NCBI RefSeq assembly: GCF_023822045.1
Contig: NZ_CP084712.1
Span: forward strand, 744,001-808,000
Length of the DNA stretch: 64,000 nt
From: Sphingopyxis sp. USTB-05
GTDB taxonomy: Bacteria; Pseudomonadota; Alphaproteobacteria; Sphingomonadales; Sphingomonadaceae
Direction: 5' to 3'
Part shown: in pieces, positions 18,116 to 27,625 of the stretch
Layout: each line of letters starts with the position of its first letter
How positions within the stretch are numbered: position 1 is the stretch's first letter
Position numbers and translations under genes: made by a program
The notes under the pieces: generated by a model
The model's input: the letters and a program-made list of their open reading frames with translations, nothing else
Told to the model about the DNA's origin: nothing
Database searches by the model: none

Positions 18116-19387
18116 TCAATTTCCTTCGAGCGGCGCGGGAGCCGTGAGGCGTTCCAACCGGGCCTTGGCGAGTTGATAGGAGGCGAGGGCTTCGATCGAC
18201 GCCGACCTCATGTCGGTCAGCGTCCGTTCGGCATCGAGCAGTTCGAGCTGCCCGAATTTGCCCTCGCGGTAACCGACGCGCGCAATCCGCGCGGCTTCCA
18301 TCGCCGCCGACAATGCGGGGCCGCTCGCGACGCGCGCCGCGGCTGCCGCATTGGCGGCCTCGACCTGGGCGTCGCCGATCTGCTGCTCGACATCGAGTGC
18401 GGTCACGCGGCGCTGTGCATCGGCACGCCGTCGTTCGGCATTCGCCTGGTCGACCGCAGCGCGCCCGTTGTTGAACAGCGGCAGCGGCACCGAGACGCTG
18501 AACACTGCCGCGACGTCGTTCGTGGCCTCTAGACGCCGAATGCCAGGCCCGACGGTGAGGTCCGGGACACGCTGCGATTGTGCCAGCCTTACGCCTGCAT
18601 CGGCCGCCCCGAGATTGGCGTCGGCCGCAGCCAGCGCGAGCGTGCCTGTCGCCATGGCCGGCCGCGGCGGGCCCATCGCTGCGCTCGCCGGTCCGCCGAG
18701 CACGGCGATATCAAGTGCGCCGGTGACCGGTCGCCCGATCCGCCGAGCCAGATTGGCGCGCGCGGCATCGACGAGCCGGCGCGCCTTTTCGACTCCGGCT
18801 TCGGCGGTCAGGCGTGCGACTTCAGCGCGCTCCTGCTCAAGCGGCGATGCGCGGCCCGCCTGTACCCGGATCGTCGCGGCGCGCGCTGTGTCCCCGGCGA
18901 TACGGAACTGGTCCGCGGCAATTGCGAGCCGCACTTCGGCAGCCGAGGCCTGGATATAGAGCTCGGTCACCTGCAGGCGGATATCGGCCTGGGCGATCGC
19001 CTGCTCAATCCGCGCGCGGTGCGTCGCCGCGTCGGCGACTGCGATTCGCGCCTGTCTTTTGCCGCCGAGTTCGAGCGGGATCGCAACGCTCGCCGTCACG
19101 TCGGCGCCGTTCACGCCCTTATAGGGCCCGGTTCCGACGAAATTCTCGACCTCGACGGCAAGCGCGGGGTTGGGGCGGAGCCCCGCGACGCGGCGCGCCG
19201 CCGTTGCGGCGTCGACCTCTGCCGCTGCGGCATCGGCTGCGGGTGCACTGCCGCCCGCGAGCGCGACCGCCTGGTCGAGCGTCAGTAATGGGCCGGATAT
19301 CTGCCGGCTTTCGGTGCCGACCTGCTGTGCGTGCGCGATCGCGACGCACGATGTGGCTGCCGCGAGGGCAGCAACGTACCTGAACAT
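18116..19387 (-). CDS. czcC: Heavy-metal efflux outer-membrane factor, CzcC type
   Basis: A 423-residue TolC-superfamily protein with signal peptide MFRYVAALAAATSCVAIAHA and two OEP repeats of long heptad-like helices (for example the LARRIGRPVTGALDIAVLGG junction). It forms the trimeric outer-membrane exit duct for the CzcAB pump. GAGGATGATCC lies before the ATG. It is second in the operon, 55 bp after the small His-rich gene. Confidence 0.9.
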   Translation of the reverse strand: MFRYVAALAAATSCVAIAHAQQVGTESRQISGPLLTLDQAVALAGGSAPAADAAAAEVDAATAARRVAGLRPNPALAVEVENFVGTGPYKGVNGADVTASVAIPLELGGKRQARIAVADAATHRARIEQAIAQADIRLQVTELYIQASAAEVRLAIAADQFRIAGDTARAATIRVQAGRASPLEQERAEVARLTAEAGVEKARRLVDAARANLARRIGRPVTGALDIAVLGGPASAAMGPPRPAMATGTLALAAADANLGAADAGVRLAQSQRVPDLTVGPGIRRLEATNDVAAVFSVSVPLPLFNNGRAAVDQANAERRRADAQRRVTALDVEQQIGDAQVEAANAAAAARVASGPALSAAMEAARIARVGYREGKFGQLELLDAERTLTDMRSASIEALASYQLAKARLERLTAPAPLEGN

Positions 19388-19442
19388 AATGGATCATCCT
19401 CGATTGATCGGAGAGATCGCCGCCGGAAAGCGGCGAGCGTGC

Positions 19443-19769
19443 TCAGATCGCGAGGAGCGGCGGATCGAGTAACGGCGGGAGAATACGCGAGGCGAGCTGC
19501 GTCGCGGGCGCCGCGAAAAGCGGGGCGCGGGCAGGGTGCGGTTCGGAACCCGCCGACGGGCCACCCGGATCGGGGGCGACCGGGCAATGATGATGCCCGC
19601 CGTGCGCCAGGTTCGATACGGGATTCGGATCGTCGCCTTCGTCGTCGCCGGCCGAAAGGTGAAAGGCGGTTTCGCTCGACGTCGAATGCGCCGACGCGGG
19701 CTCGGCGATATGCATGCTGCAAAGCAGCACCCCGACAATCATCAGCAGTCGCATCAACGCACCCGGCAT
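19443..19769 (-). CDS. Small exported His-rich protein, first gene of czc operon
   Basis: A 108-residue protein with a signal peptide (MPGALMRLLMIVGVLLCSMHIAEPASA) and an acidic/His-rich mature start, including the cluster HGGHHHCP. It has no recognised catalytic domain. The sequence and position suggest a periplasmic metal chaperone or sensor for the pump, but that is inference. Start at the ATG at 19769, which has GGGGAG four bases upstream; ATGs at 19781 and 19754 are alternatives. It is divergent from the receptor gene at 19978. Confidence 0.7.
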   Translation of the reverse strand: MPGALMRLLMIVGVLLCSMHIAEPASAHSTSSETAFHLSAGDDEGDDPNPVSNLAHGGHHHCPVAPDPGGPSAGSEPHPARAPLFAAPATQLASRILPPLLDPPLLAI

Positions 19770-19880
19770 GGCGCTCCCCATATCAGCGTCGACCGGGTTT
19801 GTCGCGGGGCGAAATGAAAGGGGCCCGGCTATCGGGCGGAACGGGCTGATCGTCGGCATATTTGGGCAGTAGGAATTTTA

Positions 19881-19900
19881 TTCACACACGTGAGAGTGAA
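19881..19900. promoter_or_regulatory. Candidate TetR operator upstream of the receptor gene
   Basis: The site TTCACACACGTGAGAGTGAA is a 20-bp interrupted palindrome (TTCACnCnC--GnGnGTGAA) lying 77 bp before the receptor ATG. It matches a site before the 3-hydroxyacyl-CoA dehydrogenase gene (27595-27614) at 16 of 20 bases in the same orientation. A TTGACT that could be a -35 box starts at 19903. Confidence 0.6.
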
Positions 19901-19977
19901 TATTGACTCATTTCCGGACCGCTGCCATGAATGCGCCATGCCGACGATCGAGCGGCGACATTTTGGGAGAGGGCAAG

Positions 19978-22278
19978 ATGAGGGTTCAGCTGTTTGCGTC
20001 CGTATGCGCGGGCGCGCTTTTCGCAATTCCGGTGAGCGCCGCCGCGCAGGACGCGAGCGAAACCGTGCCGCAGGCCGACGAAGCGTCGGATGGCAGCGAC
20101 ATCATCGTCACCGCGACGCGCCGCGCCGAGCGCATCCAGGACGTGCCGATCAGCATCTCGGCCTTTTCACAGGAAGAGCTGACCGAAAAGGGCATCGTCG
20201 GATATGAGGGCATCGGCCGCGAGACGCCGGGTGTCGTGCTCAACAAGCCCACCGCGAACTTCAACAATTTCACCGCGCGCGGCATCGCGACCAACGGCTA
20301 TAATGCGAACCTGCAAAGCTCCGTCGCAATCTATATCGACGAGCTTCCGGTCTCGACGATCGGTAACACCACCGTCGTCGACCCGAACCTGTTCGATGTC
20401 GAGCGCGTCGAGTTTCTGCGCGGGCCGCAGGGGACGCTCTTTGGATCAGGCTCGCTGTCGGGGGCGATGCGTATCCTCCAGAAGACGCCCGATCTCAACG
20501 ATTTCGATGTGTCGGCGCTCGTCGACCTTGGGCTGACCGGGTCGGACAGCTTTCGCCAGCGCTATAATGCGATGGTCAATGTTCCGATCGTCGACGACAA
20601 GCTCGCGCTCCGCGTCGTCGGTTTCTACCGTGACGAAGAAGGCTATCTCGACAATGTCGGGACGGGCGTGAAGAATTCGAACACGCTGATCGACTATGGC
20701 GGCCGCGCGACCCTGCTGTGGCGCCCGACCGATCGTTTGTCGATCAAGCTGCTCGGCAGCTATGAGTACAGCAATCCCAAGGATTCGTCGCTGACGAGCC
20801 CCTCGCTCGGTCGCAACAAGCGCATCTCCGACGAACCCGATCGCTTTACGGGCAAGCAGTTCATCGCCAATGCGACGATCGACTATGAGTTCGACTTTGC
20901 CAAGCTCACCAGCTCGTCGACCTATTCGGATTTCGACCAGCGTTTCTATGTCGATCTTGCCGGGACCTTTGCGCCCGGCTCGTTTCCCGGGGCGCCGATC
21001 GCCTTCGGCCTCGATGCCGATGCCTATGACAAGGTGTTCGTGCAGGAAACGCGCCTGGCCTCGACGCTCGACGGTCCATTCCAGTTCGTCGTCGGCGGCT
21101 TCTATCTCGATCGTCGCCGCGACGTCGATTATTTCTACCGCTCGAACCTCGCTTTCCTCGCGGCGCGAAACATGACGGGACTGCCCGACAAATATTTCCA
21201 GAAGCAGTATACGCATTCGCTCAGCAAGGAACTGGCGGGCTTTGGCGAGTTGACCTACCGCTTCTCGGACAAGTTCTGGCTCACCGGCGGCATGCGCTAT
21301 GGCGAGACGTCGGCGCAGGGCTTTACCGAGGCGGGCGGCTATCTCGCGACTGCGTTCGGCTTCAACTATTACGACTATGCGTTGCTCGGGCTGCCGGCGA
21401 ATTTCACGACCTTCACGCCCTATGCGGCGGTCGAAGGCGTGAAGGCCAAGGGGTCGAAGCCGTCGTGGAAGGCGAGCGCGACCTTCAAGCCGAGCGATGC
21501 GCTCACGACCTACGCGACCTTCTCGACCGGTTTCCGGGCGCCGATCGTCAACGCCTTCGCGGGCCGGCCGAGCCTTGTCGATCCGAACGACCTTGTCATT
21601 CCGTACGGGGCGAGCTCGGACGACCTCAAAAGCTATGAAGTGGGCGCGAAGGGCCGCTGGCTGGGCGGGCGCGTCAGCATGAACGTCGCATTCTACCAGA
21701 TCGACTGGAGCAACATCCAGGCGCAGGCGAACCGCGTGTCGGACTCGGTGCAGTTCGCCACCAACATCGGCGCCGCGCGCAGCAAGGGCTTCGAGTTCGA
21801 AGTCGGCGTGGTCCCGGCAACGGGTTGGGCGATAGGCTTCAATGGTGCGTATAACGACGCGAAGATCACCAAACTGTCGCCTGAAGAGGCGGCGATTTCG
21901 GGCGCGGTGCTGGGCCACCGCCTATCGGCGCCGCGCATCCAGGGGTCGGCCTATATGTCCTATAGCTTCAAGCTTGCGACCGACGTCGATGCGATGCTGG
22001 CGGTCAATGCGCAGCATATCGGGTCGTATAACAGCAGCTTCCCGAATACGCCGGGCCGTCCCACCGTACCGCTCTCGACCTTTGGCAAGACCGACGCCTA
22101 CAGCAACGTCAACCTCAGTTTCGGTTTGAAGAAGGGTGATATTTCGGCGCAGCTCTATGTCGAGAACCTCTTCGACGATCATTCGATCACCTATATCCAC
22201 CCTGAAGCCTTCCTCGTGAGCCGCTTCGGGACGATGCGTCCGCGGACGTTCGGCATCCGCCTCGGCTACGGGCTCTGA
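19978..22278 (+). CDS. TonB-dependent outer-membrane receptor
   Basis: A 766-residue receptor: signal peptide to about residue 24 (ends VSAAAQ), TonB box DIIVTATRR, plug domain (IQDVPISISAFSQEELTEKG ... VERVEFLRGPQGTLFGSGSLSGAM) and a 22-strand beta-barrel ending in FGIRLGYGL with the C-terminal aromatic/hydrophobic pattern. The plug type (VPISISAF, RGIAT, GPQGTLFG) is common in sphingomonads for uptake of hydrophobic or aromatic compounds rather than iron. ATG at 19978 follows GGGAGAGGG. It heads a tight operon: the MFS gene starts 2 bp after its stop. Substrate is inferred from neighbours to be an ester or lipid. Confidence 0.92.
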   Translation: MRVQLFASVCAGALFAIPVSAAAQDASETVPQADEASDGSDIIVTATRRAERIQDVPISISAFSQEELTEKGIVGYEGIGRETPGVVLNKPTANFNNFTARGIATNGYNANLQSSVAIYIDELPVSTIGNTTVVDPNLFDVERVEFLRGPQGTLFGSGSLSGAMRILQKTPDLNDFDVSALVDLGLTGSDSFRQRYNAMVNVPIVDDKLALRVVGFYRDEEGYLDNVGTGVKNSNTLIDYGGRATLLWRPTDRLSIKLLGSYEYSNPKDSSLTSPSLGRNKRISDEPDRFTGKQFIANATIDYEFDFAKLTSSSTYSDFDQRFYVDLAGTFAPGSFPGAPIAFGLDADAYDKVFVQETRLASTLDGPFQFVVGGFYLDRRRDVDYFYRSNLAFLAARNMTGLPDKYFQKQYTHSLSKELAGFGELTYRFSDKFWLTGGMRYGETSAQGFTEAGGYLATAFGFNYYDYALLGLPANFTTFTPYAAVEGVKAKGSKPSWKASATFKPSDALTTYATFSTGFRAPIVNAFAGRPSLVDPNDLVIPYGASSDDLKSYEVGAKGRWLGGRVSMNVAFYQIDWSNIQAQANRVSDSVQFATNIGAARSKGFEFEVGVVPATGWAIGFNGAYNDAKITKLSPEEAAISGAVLGHRLSAPRIQGSAYMSYSFKLATDVDAMLAVNAQHIGSYNSSFPNTPGRPTVPLSTFGKTDAYSNVNLSFGLKKGDISAQLYVENLFDDHSITYIHPEAFLVSRFGTMRPRTFGIRLGYGL

Positions 22279-22280
22279 CG

Positions 22281-23603
22281 ATGGCGGGCGCAGAGGCCTC
22301 CCTCTCCCCGGTCGCAGCGTCCACGCGGCCGGGGAGTAATCCGACTTTCGTTCTGGGGATGCTCTGCTTCGTCTATGTGCTGAACTTCCTCGACCGGCAG
22401 TTGCTGTCGATCCTCGCCAAGCCGATCCAGGATGCGCTGCAGATCAGCGACGGTCAGCTCGGGCTGATCAGCGGGCTCTATTTCGCGATGTTCTATTGCT
22501 TCATCGCGATCCCCGTCGGCTGGTTCGCCGACCGCACCAGCCGTGTCGGCGTGCTGTCGGCCGCTTGCGCGATCTGGAGCGGAGCGACCGTCGCATGCGG
22601 CATGGCTGCCAACTACACGCAGCTCGTCGTCGCGCGCATGGTCGTCGGCTTTGGCGAAGCGGGCGGTGTGCCGCCTTCCTATGCGATCATCACCGACACC
22701 TATCCGCCGGGCAAACGCGCCGCCGCGCTCGGCATCTTCAACCTCGGTCCGGCGATCGGCGCCGCGGCCGGGGTGGCGTTCGGCGCCGCGATCGCCGAGC
22801 GTTTCGGCTGGCGCATTCCTTTCATCGCGGTGGGCGCGATCGGCATCGTCACCGCGCTCGCGGTATGGCTGACGGTCCGCGAGCCGACGCGCGGTGCGAC
22901 CGATGTCGCGGCCACGCCCTCGATCCCGTCCGCCGACGACAAGGCCGCCTTCTGGCCGACGGTGCGCATGTTCCTGTCGCACCCGGTCCTGATGCTCGCG
23001 GCGCTGGGTAGCGGCGCGACACAATTCGTTACCTATGGCCTCGGCAATTTCGCGGTGCTGTTCCTGATGCGCGAAAAGGGCATGGAGCTTGGCGATGTCG
23101 CCATCTGGTATGCGCTGGTTCTGCTGATCGGCATGGGCGGCGGGATGATCGTCTCGGGCCGCGTGATCGACCGGATGGTTCGCAAGTCGCGGGCGGGTTA
23201 TGCGGTCGCGCCCGCGATCTCGCTGGCCGTCGCCATGCCCTTCTATCTCGCCTTCGTCTGGGCGCCGGGCTGGCCGCTCGCGCTGGCGCTGCTCACCGTC
23301 GTGATGGTCTTCAACTATTTCTACCTCTCGGCCTCGGTCGCGCTGGTTCAGGAGGAAGTGAAGCCTAATCAGCGCGTACTCGCCGGCGCCTTGCTGCTGC
23401 TCATCATGAACTTCATCGGATTGGGATTGGGCCCGACATGGGTCGGCTTCGCAAGCGACTGGTTCAAGGCGCAGGGCGACCTGCACGGGCTGCAAACGGC
23501 GCTTTACACGCTGACGCCCTTTTACGTGATCGCGATCGGACTTTTCCTCTGGCTCGCGCGGCTGCTGCGCCGAGAGGATGGTCGGCAGGAGATACAGGCA
23601 TGA
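22281..23603 (+). CDS. MFS transporter, spinster-like
   Basis: A 440-residue, 12-segment major facilitator. The first segment VLNFLDRQLLSILAKPIQ, the loop GWFADRTSRVGV and the TM4-5 stretch GFGEAGGVPPSYAIITDTYPPGKR are typical of the spinster-type subgroup found beside TonB receptors in sphingomonads. It probably carries the imported compound, or its products, over the inner membrane. The stop overlaps the start of the esterase gene (ATGA). Confidence 0.87.
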   Translation: MAGAEASLSPVAASTRPGSNPTFVLGMLCFVYVLNFLDRQLLSILAKPIQDALQISDGQLGLISGLYFAMFYCFIAIPVGWFADRTSRVGVLSAACAIWSGATVACGMAANYTQLVVARMVVGFGEAGGVPPSYAIITDTYPPGKRAAALGIFNLGPAIGAAAGVAFGAAIAERFGWRIPFIAVGAIGIVTALAVWLTVREPTRGATDVAATPSIPSADDKAAFWPTVRMFLSHPVLMLAALGSGATQFVTYGLGNFAVLFLMREKGMELGDVAIWYALVLLIGMGGGMIVSGRVIDRMVRKSRAGYAVAPAISLAVAMPFYLAFVWAPGWPLALALLTVVMVFNYFYLSASVALVQEEVKPNQRVLAGALLLLIMNFIGLGLGPTWVGFASDWFKAQGDLHGLQTALYTLTPFYVIAIGLFLWLARLLRREDGRQEIQA

Positions 23604-25228
23604 AATCGTTGCGCACCGCCTTGTCGGCGGCGGGGCTATTGATGGCGGCGCCCGCCATCGCCGCGAACCCGGTCGTCGAGGCACCCGCCGGGACGCTGGA
23701 GGGCAAGACCGTCGGCAAGGTTCGCGAGTATAAGGGTATTCCCTTTGCGCAGCCGCCGGTTGGGCCGCTTCGCTGGAAGGCGCCGCAACCGCTGCCGGGA
23801 TGGCCCGGTGTCCGCAAGGCGCAGAGCTTTGGCGCCGCATGCATCCAGCCGCGCCCCGCGGCCGTCCATATCTATGCGAATCCGCCCGCGAAGATTTCCG
23901 AGGATTGCCTGACGCTCAATATCTGGGCGCCCGAGGATGCCAAGGATGCGCCGGTGATCGTCTGGATCCACGGTGGCGCGCTGACGACGGGTTACAGCCA
24001 TGAGGGAATGTACGGCGGTGCAAAGCTGGCGGCGCGCGGCGCTATCGTGGTGTCGATCAATTACCGCCTCGGGGTGCTCGGCTATTTGGCCCACCCGGCG
24101 CTGAGCGCGGAATCGCCCGACGGCGTGTCGGGCAATTACGGCCTGCTCGACCAGATCGCGGCGCTCGAATGGGTGAAGGCCAATATCCGTGCGTTCGGCG
24201 GCGATGCGGGCAATGTTACCATCGCGGGCGAGTCTGCCGGCGCGCTCAGCGTGATGTATCTGATGGCCTCGCCAAAGGCGCGGGGGCTGTTCCACAAGGC
24301 GATCGCGCAAAGCGCCTATATGATCTCGACCCCTTCGCTGAAAGGGGATCGCCATGGCGAAACAGCCGCCGAAGCGACCGGGTTACGGGTCGCGGCTGCG
24401 CTTGGCGCAAACGATCTGACGACGCTCCGCGCGATGGACGCAACCGCGCTATCGGATGGGGCGCTGAAGGCGGGCTATTTCCCGTGGGGAACGATCGACG
24501 GCAAGATTTTGCCGCGTCAGCTCGTCGACACTTTCGACCGCGGCGAACAGGCGCCGGTGCCGATCATAGCCGGGTTCAATATCGGCGAAATCCGATCGCT
24601 ACGCATGCTTGCGCCGCCCGTTCCCGCCAATGCGGCGGCTTATGAAGCCGCGATCCGCGAGCGCTACGGCGACCTCGCCGATGCCTGGCTGAAACTCTAT
24701 CCGGCAAAGGATCTGGGCGAGGCAATCCTCGCGACGACGCGCGACGCCATGTATGGCTGGACGTCGGAGCGGCTGGCGATCAAGCAGACCGCGCTTGGCC
24801 AGCCATCCTATCTCTACCTCTTCGACCATGGCTATCCGGCGGCGAGCGAGGCGGGTTTGCACGGCTTTCACGCGGCAGAAATTCCGTTTGTATTCGGCAC
24901 CGCCAGCGATACGCCGCCCTATTGGCCCAAGATTCCCGACACGGTTGCCGAACGCCGCCTTGCGACCGCAATGGGCGACTATTGGGTCTCCTTCGCCAAG
25001 ACGGGGAAGCCCGAGGCGGCGGGGCAGGCGGCCTGGCGGGCTTATGGTGGCGATGCGGCCTTTATCGCGTTCGCCGACATTCCGCGCCCCGGTGTGCGGT
25101 TGATGCCCGGCATGTATGCGCTTCACGAAACCGCGGTTTGCCGCCGCCGGGCGGCAGGGAACCAGCCGTGGAACTGGAACACGGGGATCGTCTCGCCCGT
25201 GCTCGCGAAGGACGCGAATTGTCCATGA
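23600..25228 (+). CDS. Type-B carboxylesterase, exported
   Basis: A 542-residue secreted esterase with a signal peptide (ends MAAPAIAA) and the type-B marks: EDCLTLNIW at 101-109, oxyanion region HGGA at 124-127, nucleophile GESAG with Ser 212, and the catalytic His in the segment GFHAAEIPFVFG. It hydrolyses carboxylic esters, here probably in the periplasm on the compound brought in by the receptor. The ATG overlaps the MFS stop; the stop overlaps the ligase start (ATGA). Full family length. Confidence 0.92.
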   Translation: MKSLRTALSAAGLLMAAPAIAANPVVEAPAGTLEGKTVGKVREYKGIPFAQPPVGPLRWKAPQPLPGWPGVRKAQSFGAACIQPRPAAVHIYANPPAKISEDCLTLNIWAPEDAKDAPVIVWIHGGALTTGYSHEGMYGGAKLAARGAIVVSINYRLGVLGYLAHPALSAESPDGVSGNYGLLDQIAALEWVKANIRAFGGDAGNVTIAGESAGALSVMYLMASPKARGLFHKAIAQSAYMISTPSLKGDRHGETAAEATGLRVAAALGANDLTTLRAMDATALSDGALKAGYFPWGTIDGKILPRQLVDTFDRGEQAPVPIIAGFNIGEIRSLRMLAPPVPANAAAYEAAIRERYGDLADAWLKLYPAKDLGEAILATTRDAMYGWTSERLAIKQTALGQPSYLYLFDHGYPAASEAGLHGFHAAEIPFVFGTASDTPPYWPKIPDTVAERRLATAMGDYWVSFAKTGKPEAAGQAAWRAYGGDAAFIAFADIPRPGVRLMPGMYALHETAVCRRRAAGNQPWNWNTGIVSPVLAKDANCP

Positions 25229-26811
25229 TTCACGGAATGATGCAGGATTATCCGCTTACCCTCGACAAATTCCTCGATCACGCGGCGCGCTGGCACGGTG
25301 ATGCCGAAGTCGTCACTGCATGCGAGGACGGCAGCGTTGCACGCATCGGATACGGACGCCTGCGCGGCCGCAGCCTCGCCATATCATCGCTGCTCGCGGG
25401 GTTCGGCGTAGAGGAGGGTGACCGCGTCGCGACGCTCGCGTGGAACAGCCAGGCGCATGTCGAGGCCTGGTATGCGACGATGGGCATCGGCGCCGTCTGT
25501 CACACGCTCAATCCGCGGCTGACCGCGCCGCAGCTTGCGGCAATGGCGGTGCAATCGGGCGCGAAGCTGCTCATCGTCAGCGCCGACCTGTTGCCGCTCG
25601 CACGGTCGATCGTCGAGCGCGCGCCTGCGATCGCGCAGGTGCTGGTGATCGACGGATCCGCGAGCGACTGGCCTGCCGCCGCGCCGCCGCTTCGCGAACT
25701 CGAAACGCTGATCGACGACGCGCCGGGCGGTGCGACATGGGGCGGCTTCGACGAGCGCTCGCCCGCCGGCCTTTGCTTTACCTCTGGCACGACGGGTGCG
25801 CCGAAGGGCGTAACCTATACGCACCGCGCAAGCTTTCTCCACACGCTGCGCGCGCTTCAGGCCGATGTCATGGCCTTCACGCACCGCGATGCCGTGCTCG
25901 CGGTCGTGCCGATGTTTCACGCCAACGCGTGGGGGCTGCCCTTTGCGCTTCCCGCGGTCGGCGGCAAGCTCGTGCTCCCGGGCCGTCAGGCTGACGGGGC
26001 GAGCCTCGCGCGCCTGATCGCGGCCGAGGGCGTCACCGTCGGCGTCGGCGTGCCGACAGTCTGGCTCGGCGTTGTCGAGCATCTGGAGGCAACGGGCGGC
26101 GAACTGCCATCCCTGAGGCGCATCATCGTCGGCGGCGCGCCGATGCCGCCCGCGCTGATGGAGCGGATCGAGCGACGCCTTGGCGTCAGCGTCCAGACCA
26201 GTTGGGGCATGACCGAGCTGTCGCCGCTCGGCACGATCGCACCGCCGGACGATCCGCTGCGCAGCGCTTCGGTATCGGGACGGCCCGCGATCGGCGTCGA
26301 CCTGCTGCTCACCGATGCCGCCGGTATCGCCCTTCCCGAACAGCGCGGGGTTGAGGGACATTTGCGCGTTCGCGGATCGGCGGTCGTCGAACGCTATCTG
26401 GGTCAGGAGGAGACGGCGACCGACGATGACGGCTGGTTCGCGACCGGAGACCTTGCGCGGATCGACGCCCGCGGCAATCTGTCGATCACCGGCCGCGCCA
26501 AGGATCTGATCAAGTCGGGCGGCGAATGGATCAACCCCGCCGAGATCGAGGCTGTCGTTGGCGCGTTGCCACAGGTGTCGCTCGCCGCGGTGATCGGCCG
26601 CGAGGACCCCAAATGGGGCGAGCGGCCGGTGCTGCTGGTCGAGCTTGGAGCGGATGCCAAGATCAGCGATGCCGACCTGCTTGCGCCGCTGGCCGGCCGG
26701 GTTGCGCCCTGGTGGATTCCCGACGCGGTCGTGCGCCTTCCCTCCATGCCGCTGGCGCCGACCGGAAAAATCGATAAGATTCGCTTGCGGAACGACTATG
26801 GCGCGGGTTGA
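25225..26811 (+). CDS. Acyl-CoA ligase, AlkK-like
   Basis: A 528-residue AMP-forming ligase, cytoplasmic. The P-loop is FTSGTTGAPKGVTYTHR, the adenine-binding motif is SWGMTELSP, and the C-terminal hinge and catalytic region are DGWFATGDLARID ... [14 protein letters not shown] ... PTGKIDKIRLR. The N-terminus and overall pattern resemble AlkK medium-chain fatty acid ligases. It would activate the acid freed by the upstream esterase. Start ATG overlaps the esterase stop. The next gene, a TetR regulator, begins within or just after its end. A second ligase of the same type is at 41935-43518. Confidence 0.92.
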   Translation: MIHGMMQDYPLTLDKFLDHAARWHGDAEVVTACEDGSVARIGYGRLRGRSLAISSLLAGFGVEEGDRVATLAWNSQAHVEAWYATMGIGAVCHTLNPRLTAPQLAAMAVQSGAKLLIVSADLLPLARSIVERAPAIAQVLVIDGSASDWPAAAPPLRELETLIDDAPGGATWGGFDERSPAGLCFTSGTTGAPKGVTYTHRASFLHTLRALQADVMAFTHRDAVLAVVPMFHANAWGLPFALPAVGGKLVLPGRQADGASLARLIAAEGVTVGVGVPTVWLGVVEHLEATGGELPSLRRIIVGGAPMPPALMERIERRLGVSVQTSWGMTELSPLGTIAPPDDPLRSASVSGRPAIGVDLLLTDAAGIALPEQRGVEGHLRVRGSAVVERYLGQEETATDDDGWFATGDLARIDARGNLSITGRAKDLIKSGGEWINPAEIEAVVGALPQVSLAAVIGREDPKWGERPVLLVELGADAKISDADLLAPLAGRVAPWWIPDAVVRLPSMPLAPTGKIDKIRLRNDYGAG

Positions 26812-26869
26812 TCGGCATGGGGACGTCGCGGCAGGGGCGGCGACGGAACAGATATTGGAAGTCGGACGA

Positions 26870-27550
26870 GTGACAGAAGAGGCGAAAACGCGTCGGCGAT
26901 CGACCAAGGCCGAACAGCGCGCCGAGACGATGGAGCAGATCCTCGACGAGGCCGAGCTACTGTTCTCGCGGCACGGCCTGCACGGCGTCACTTTGAAGGA
27001 CGTCGCGAAGCGCGTCGGCGTGCATCACACGCTGCTCAACTATTATTTCGAGGACAAGAAAAAGCTGTTCGACGCCGTCTTCGCGCGCCGCGCGGTGGTG
27101 ACGAGCACCAAGCGGATGCAGGCGCTGGACGAATATGATCGCGCGAGCGGCGGCAAACCGACGATCGAGGGCGCGCTTCACGCCTTTCTCGACACCGACC
27201 TCGATCTCTATATCCATGGCGGCGACGGCTGGAAAAATTACGGCGCGCTCGGCGCGCAGGTCGCAAATACCCCCGAATGGGGCGCCGAACTGATGGACAG
27301 CCATTTCGATCCCGTGGTGCTGCGCCTGATCGAGCTACTGAAAATGGCGATGCCCGATTGCGCCGAAGAAGATATCTTCTGGGGCTATCATTTCGTCACC
27401 GGCGCGCTGATGGTCACGCTCGCGCGGACCGGGCGCATCGACAAGCTGTCGGGCGGCGTCTGCAAGTCCGAGGACTTCGAAGCCATTAAGGCGCGCATGG
27501 CATCGTTCATGGCGGCGGGCTTCCGGCAAATCTGCAGCACGAAGGTCTAG
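26870..27550 (+). CDS. TetR-family transcriptional regulator
   Basis: A regulator of about 226 residues with an N-terminal TetR helix-turn-helix (ETMEQILDEAELLFSRHGLHG, LKDVAKRVGVHHTLLNYYF) and an all-helical ligand domain. I prefer the GTG at 26870, with GGAAG upstream; an ATG at 26798 overlapping the ligase gene is possible and would add 24 residues. As the last gene of the receptor operon it would control itself. Two similar palindromes at 19881 and 27595 are its likely operators; an acid or acyl-CoA is a likely effector (inference). Confidence 0.85.
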   Translation: MTEEAKTRRRSTKAEQRAETMEQILDEAELLFSRHGLHGVTLKDVAKRVGVHHTLLNYYFEDKKKLFDAVFARRAVVTSTKRMQALDEYDRASGGKPTIEGALHAFLDTDLDLYIHGGDGWKNYGALGAQVANTPEWGAELMDSHFDPVVLRLIELLKMAMPDCAEEDIFWGYHFVTGALMVTLARTGRIDKLSGGVCKSEDFEAIKARMASFMAAGFRQICSTKV

Positions 27551-27594
27551 GCGAAAGACACGATTGCTCTTTCGCCCCGCGCCTGTTCAAGATA

Positions 27595-27614
27595 TTAACT
27601 CACTAGAGAGTGAA
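27595..27614. promoter_or_regulatory. Candidate TetR operator upstream of the dehydrogenase gene
   Basis: The site TTAACTCACTAGAGAGTGAA matches the one at 19881-19900 at 16 of 20 bases, with GAGAGTGAA identical. It contains the inverted repeat TCACT-AGAG-AGTGA. It ends just before the GGAG ribosome site of the dehydrogenase gene, a position where a bound repressor would block transcription. Confidence 0.6.
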
Positions 27615-27625
27615 TGGAGATTGAT

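Noticed and set aside
16426..18147. 573-codon frame opposite czcA/czcB
   Set aside because: Spans the junction of two supported genes on the other strand and has no domain; shadow.
22266..23840. Long frame opposite the spinster-like MFS and esterase genes
   Set aside because: Low-complexity Arg/Asp/His-rich translation crossing two well-supported genes; antisense shadow.
25384..26991. Long frame opposite the AlkK-like ligase gene
   Set aside because: Antisense shadow of a clear ligase; no recognisable domain.
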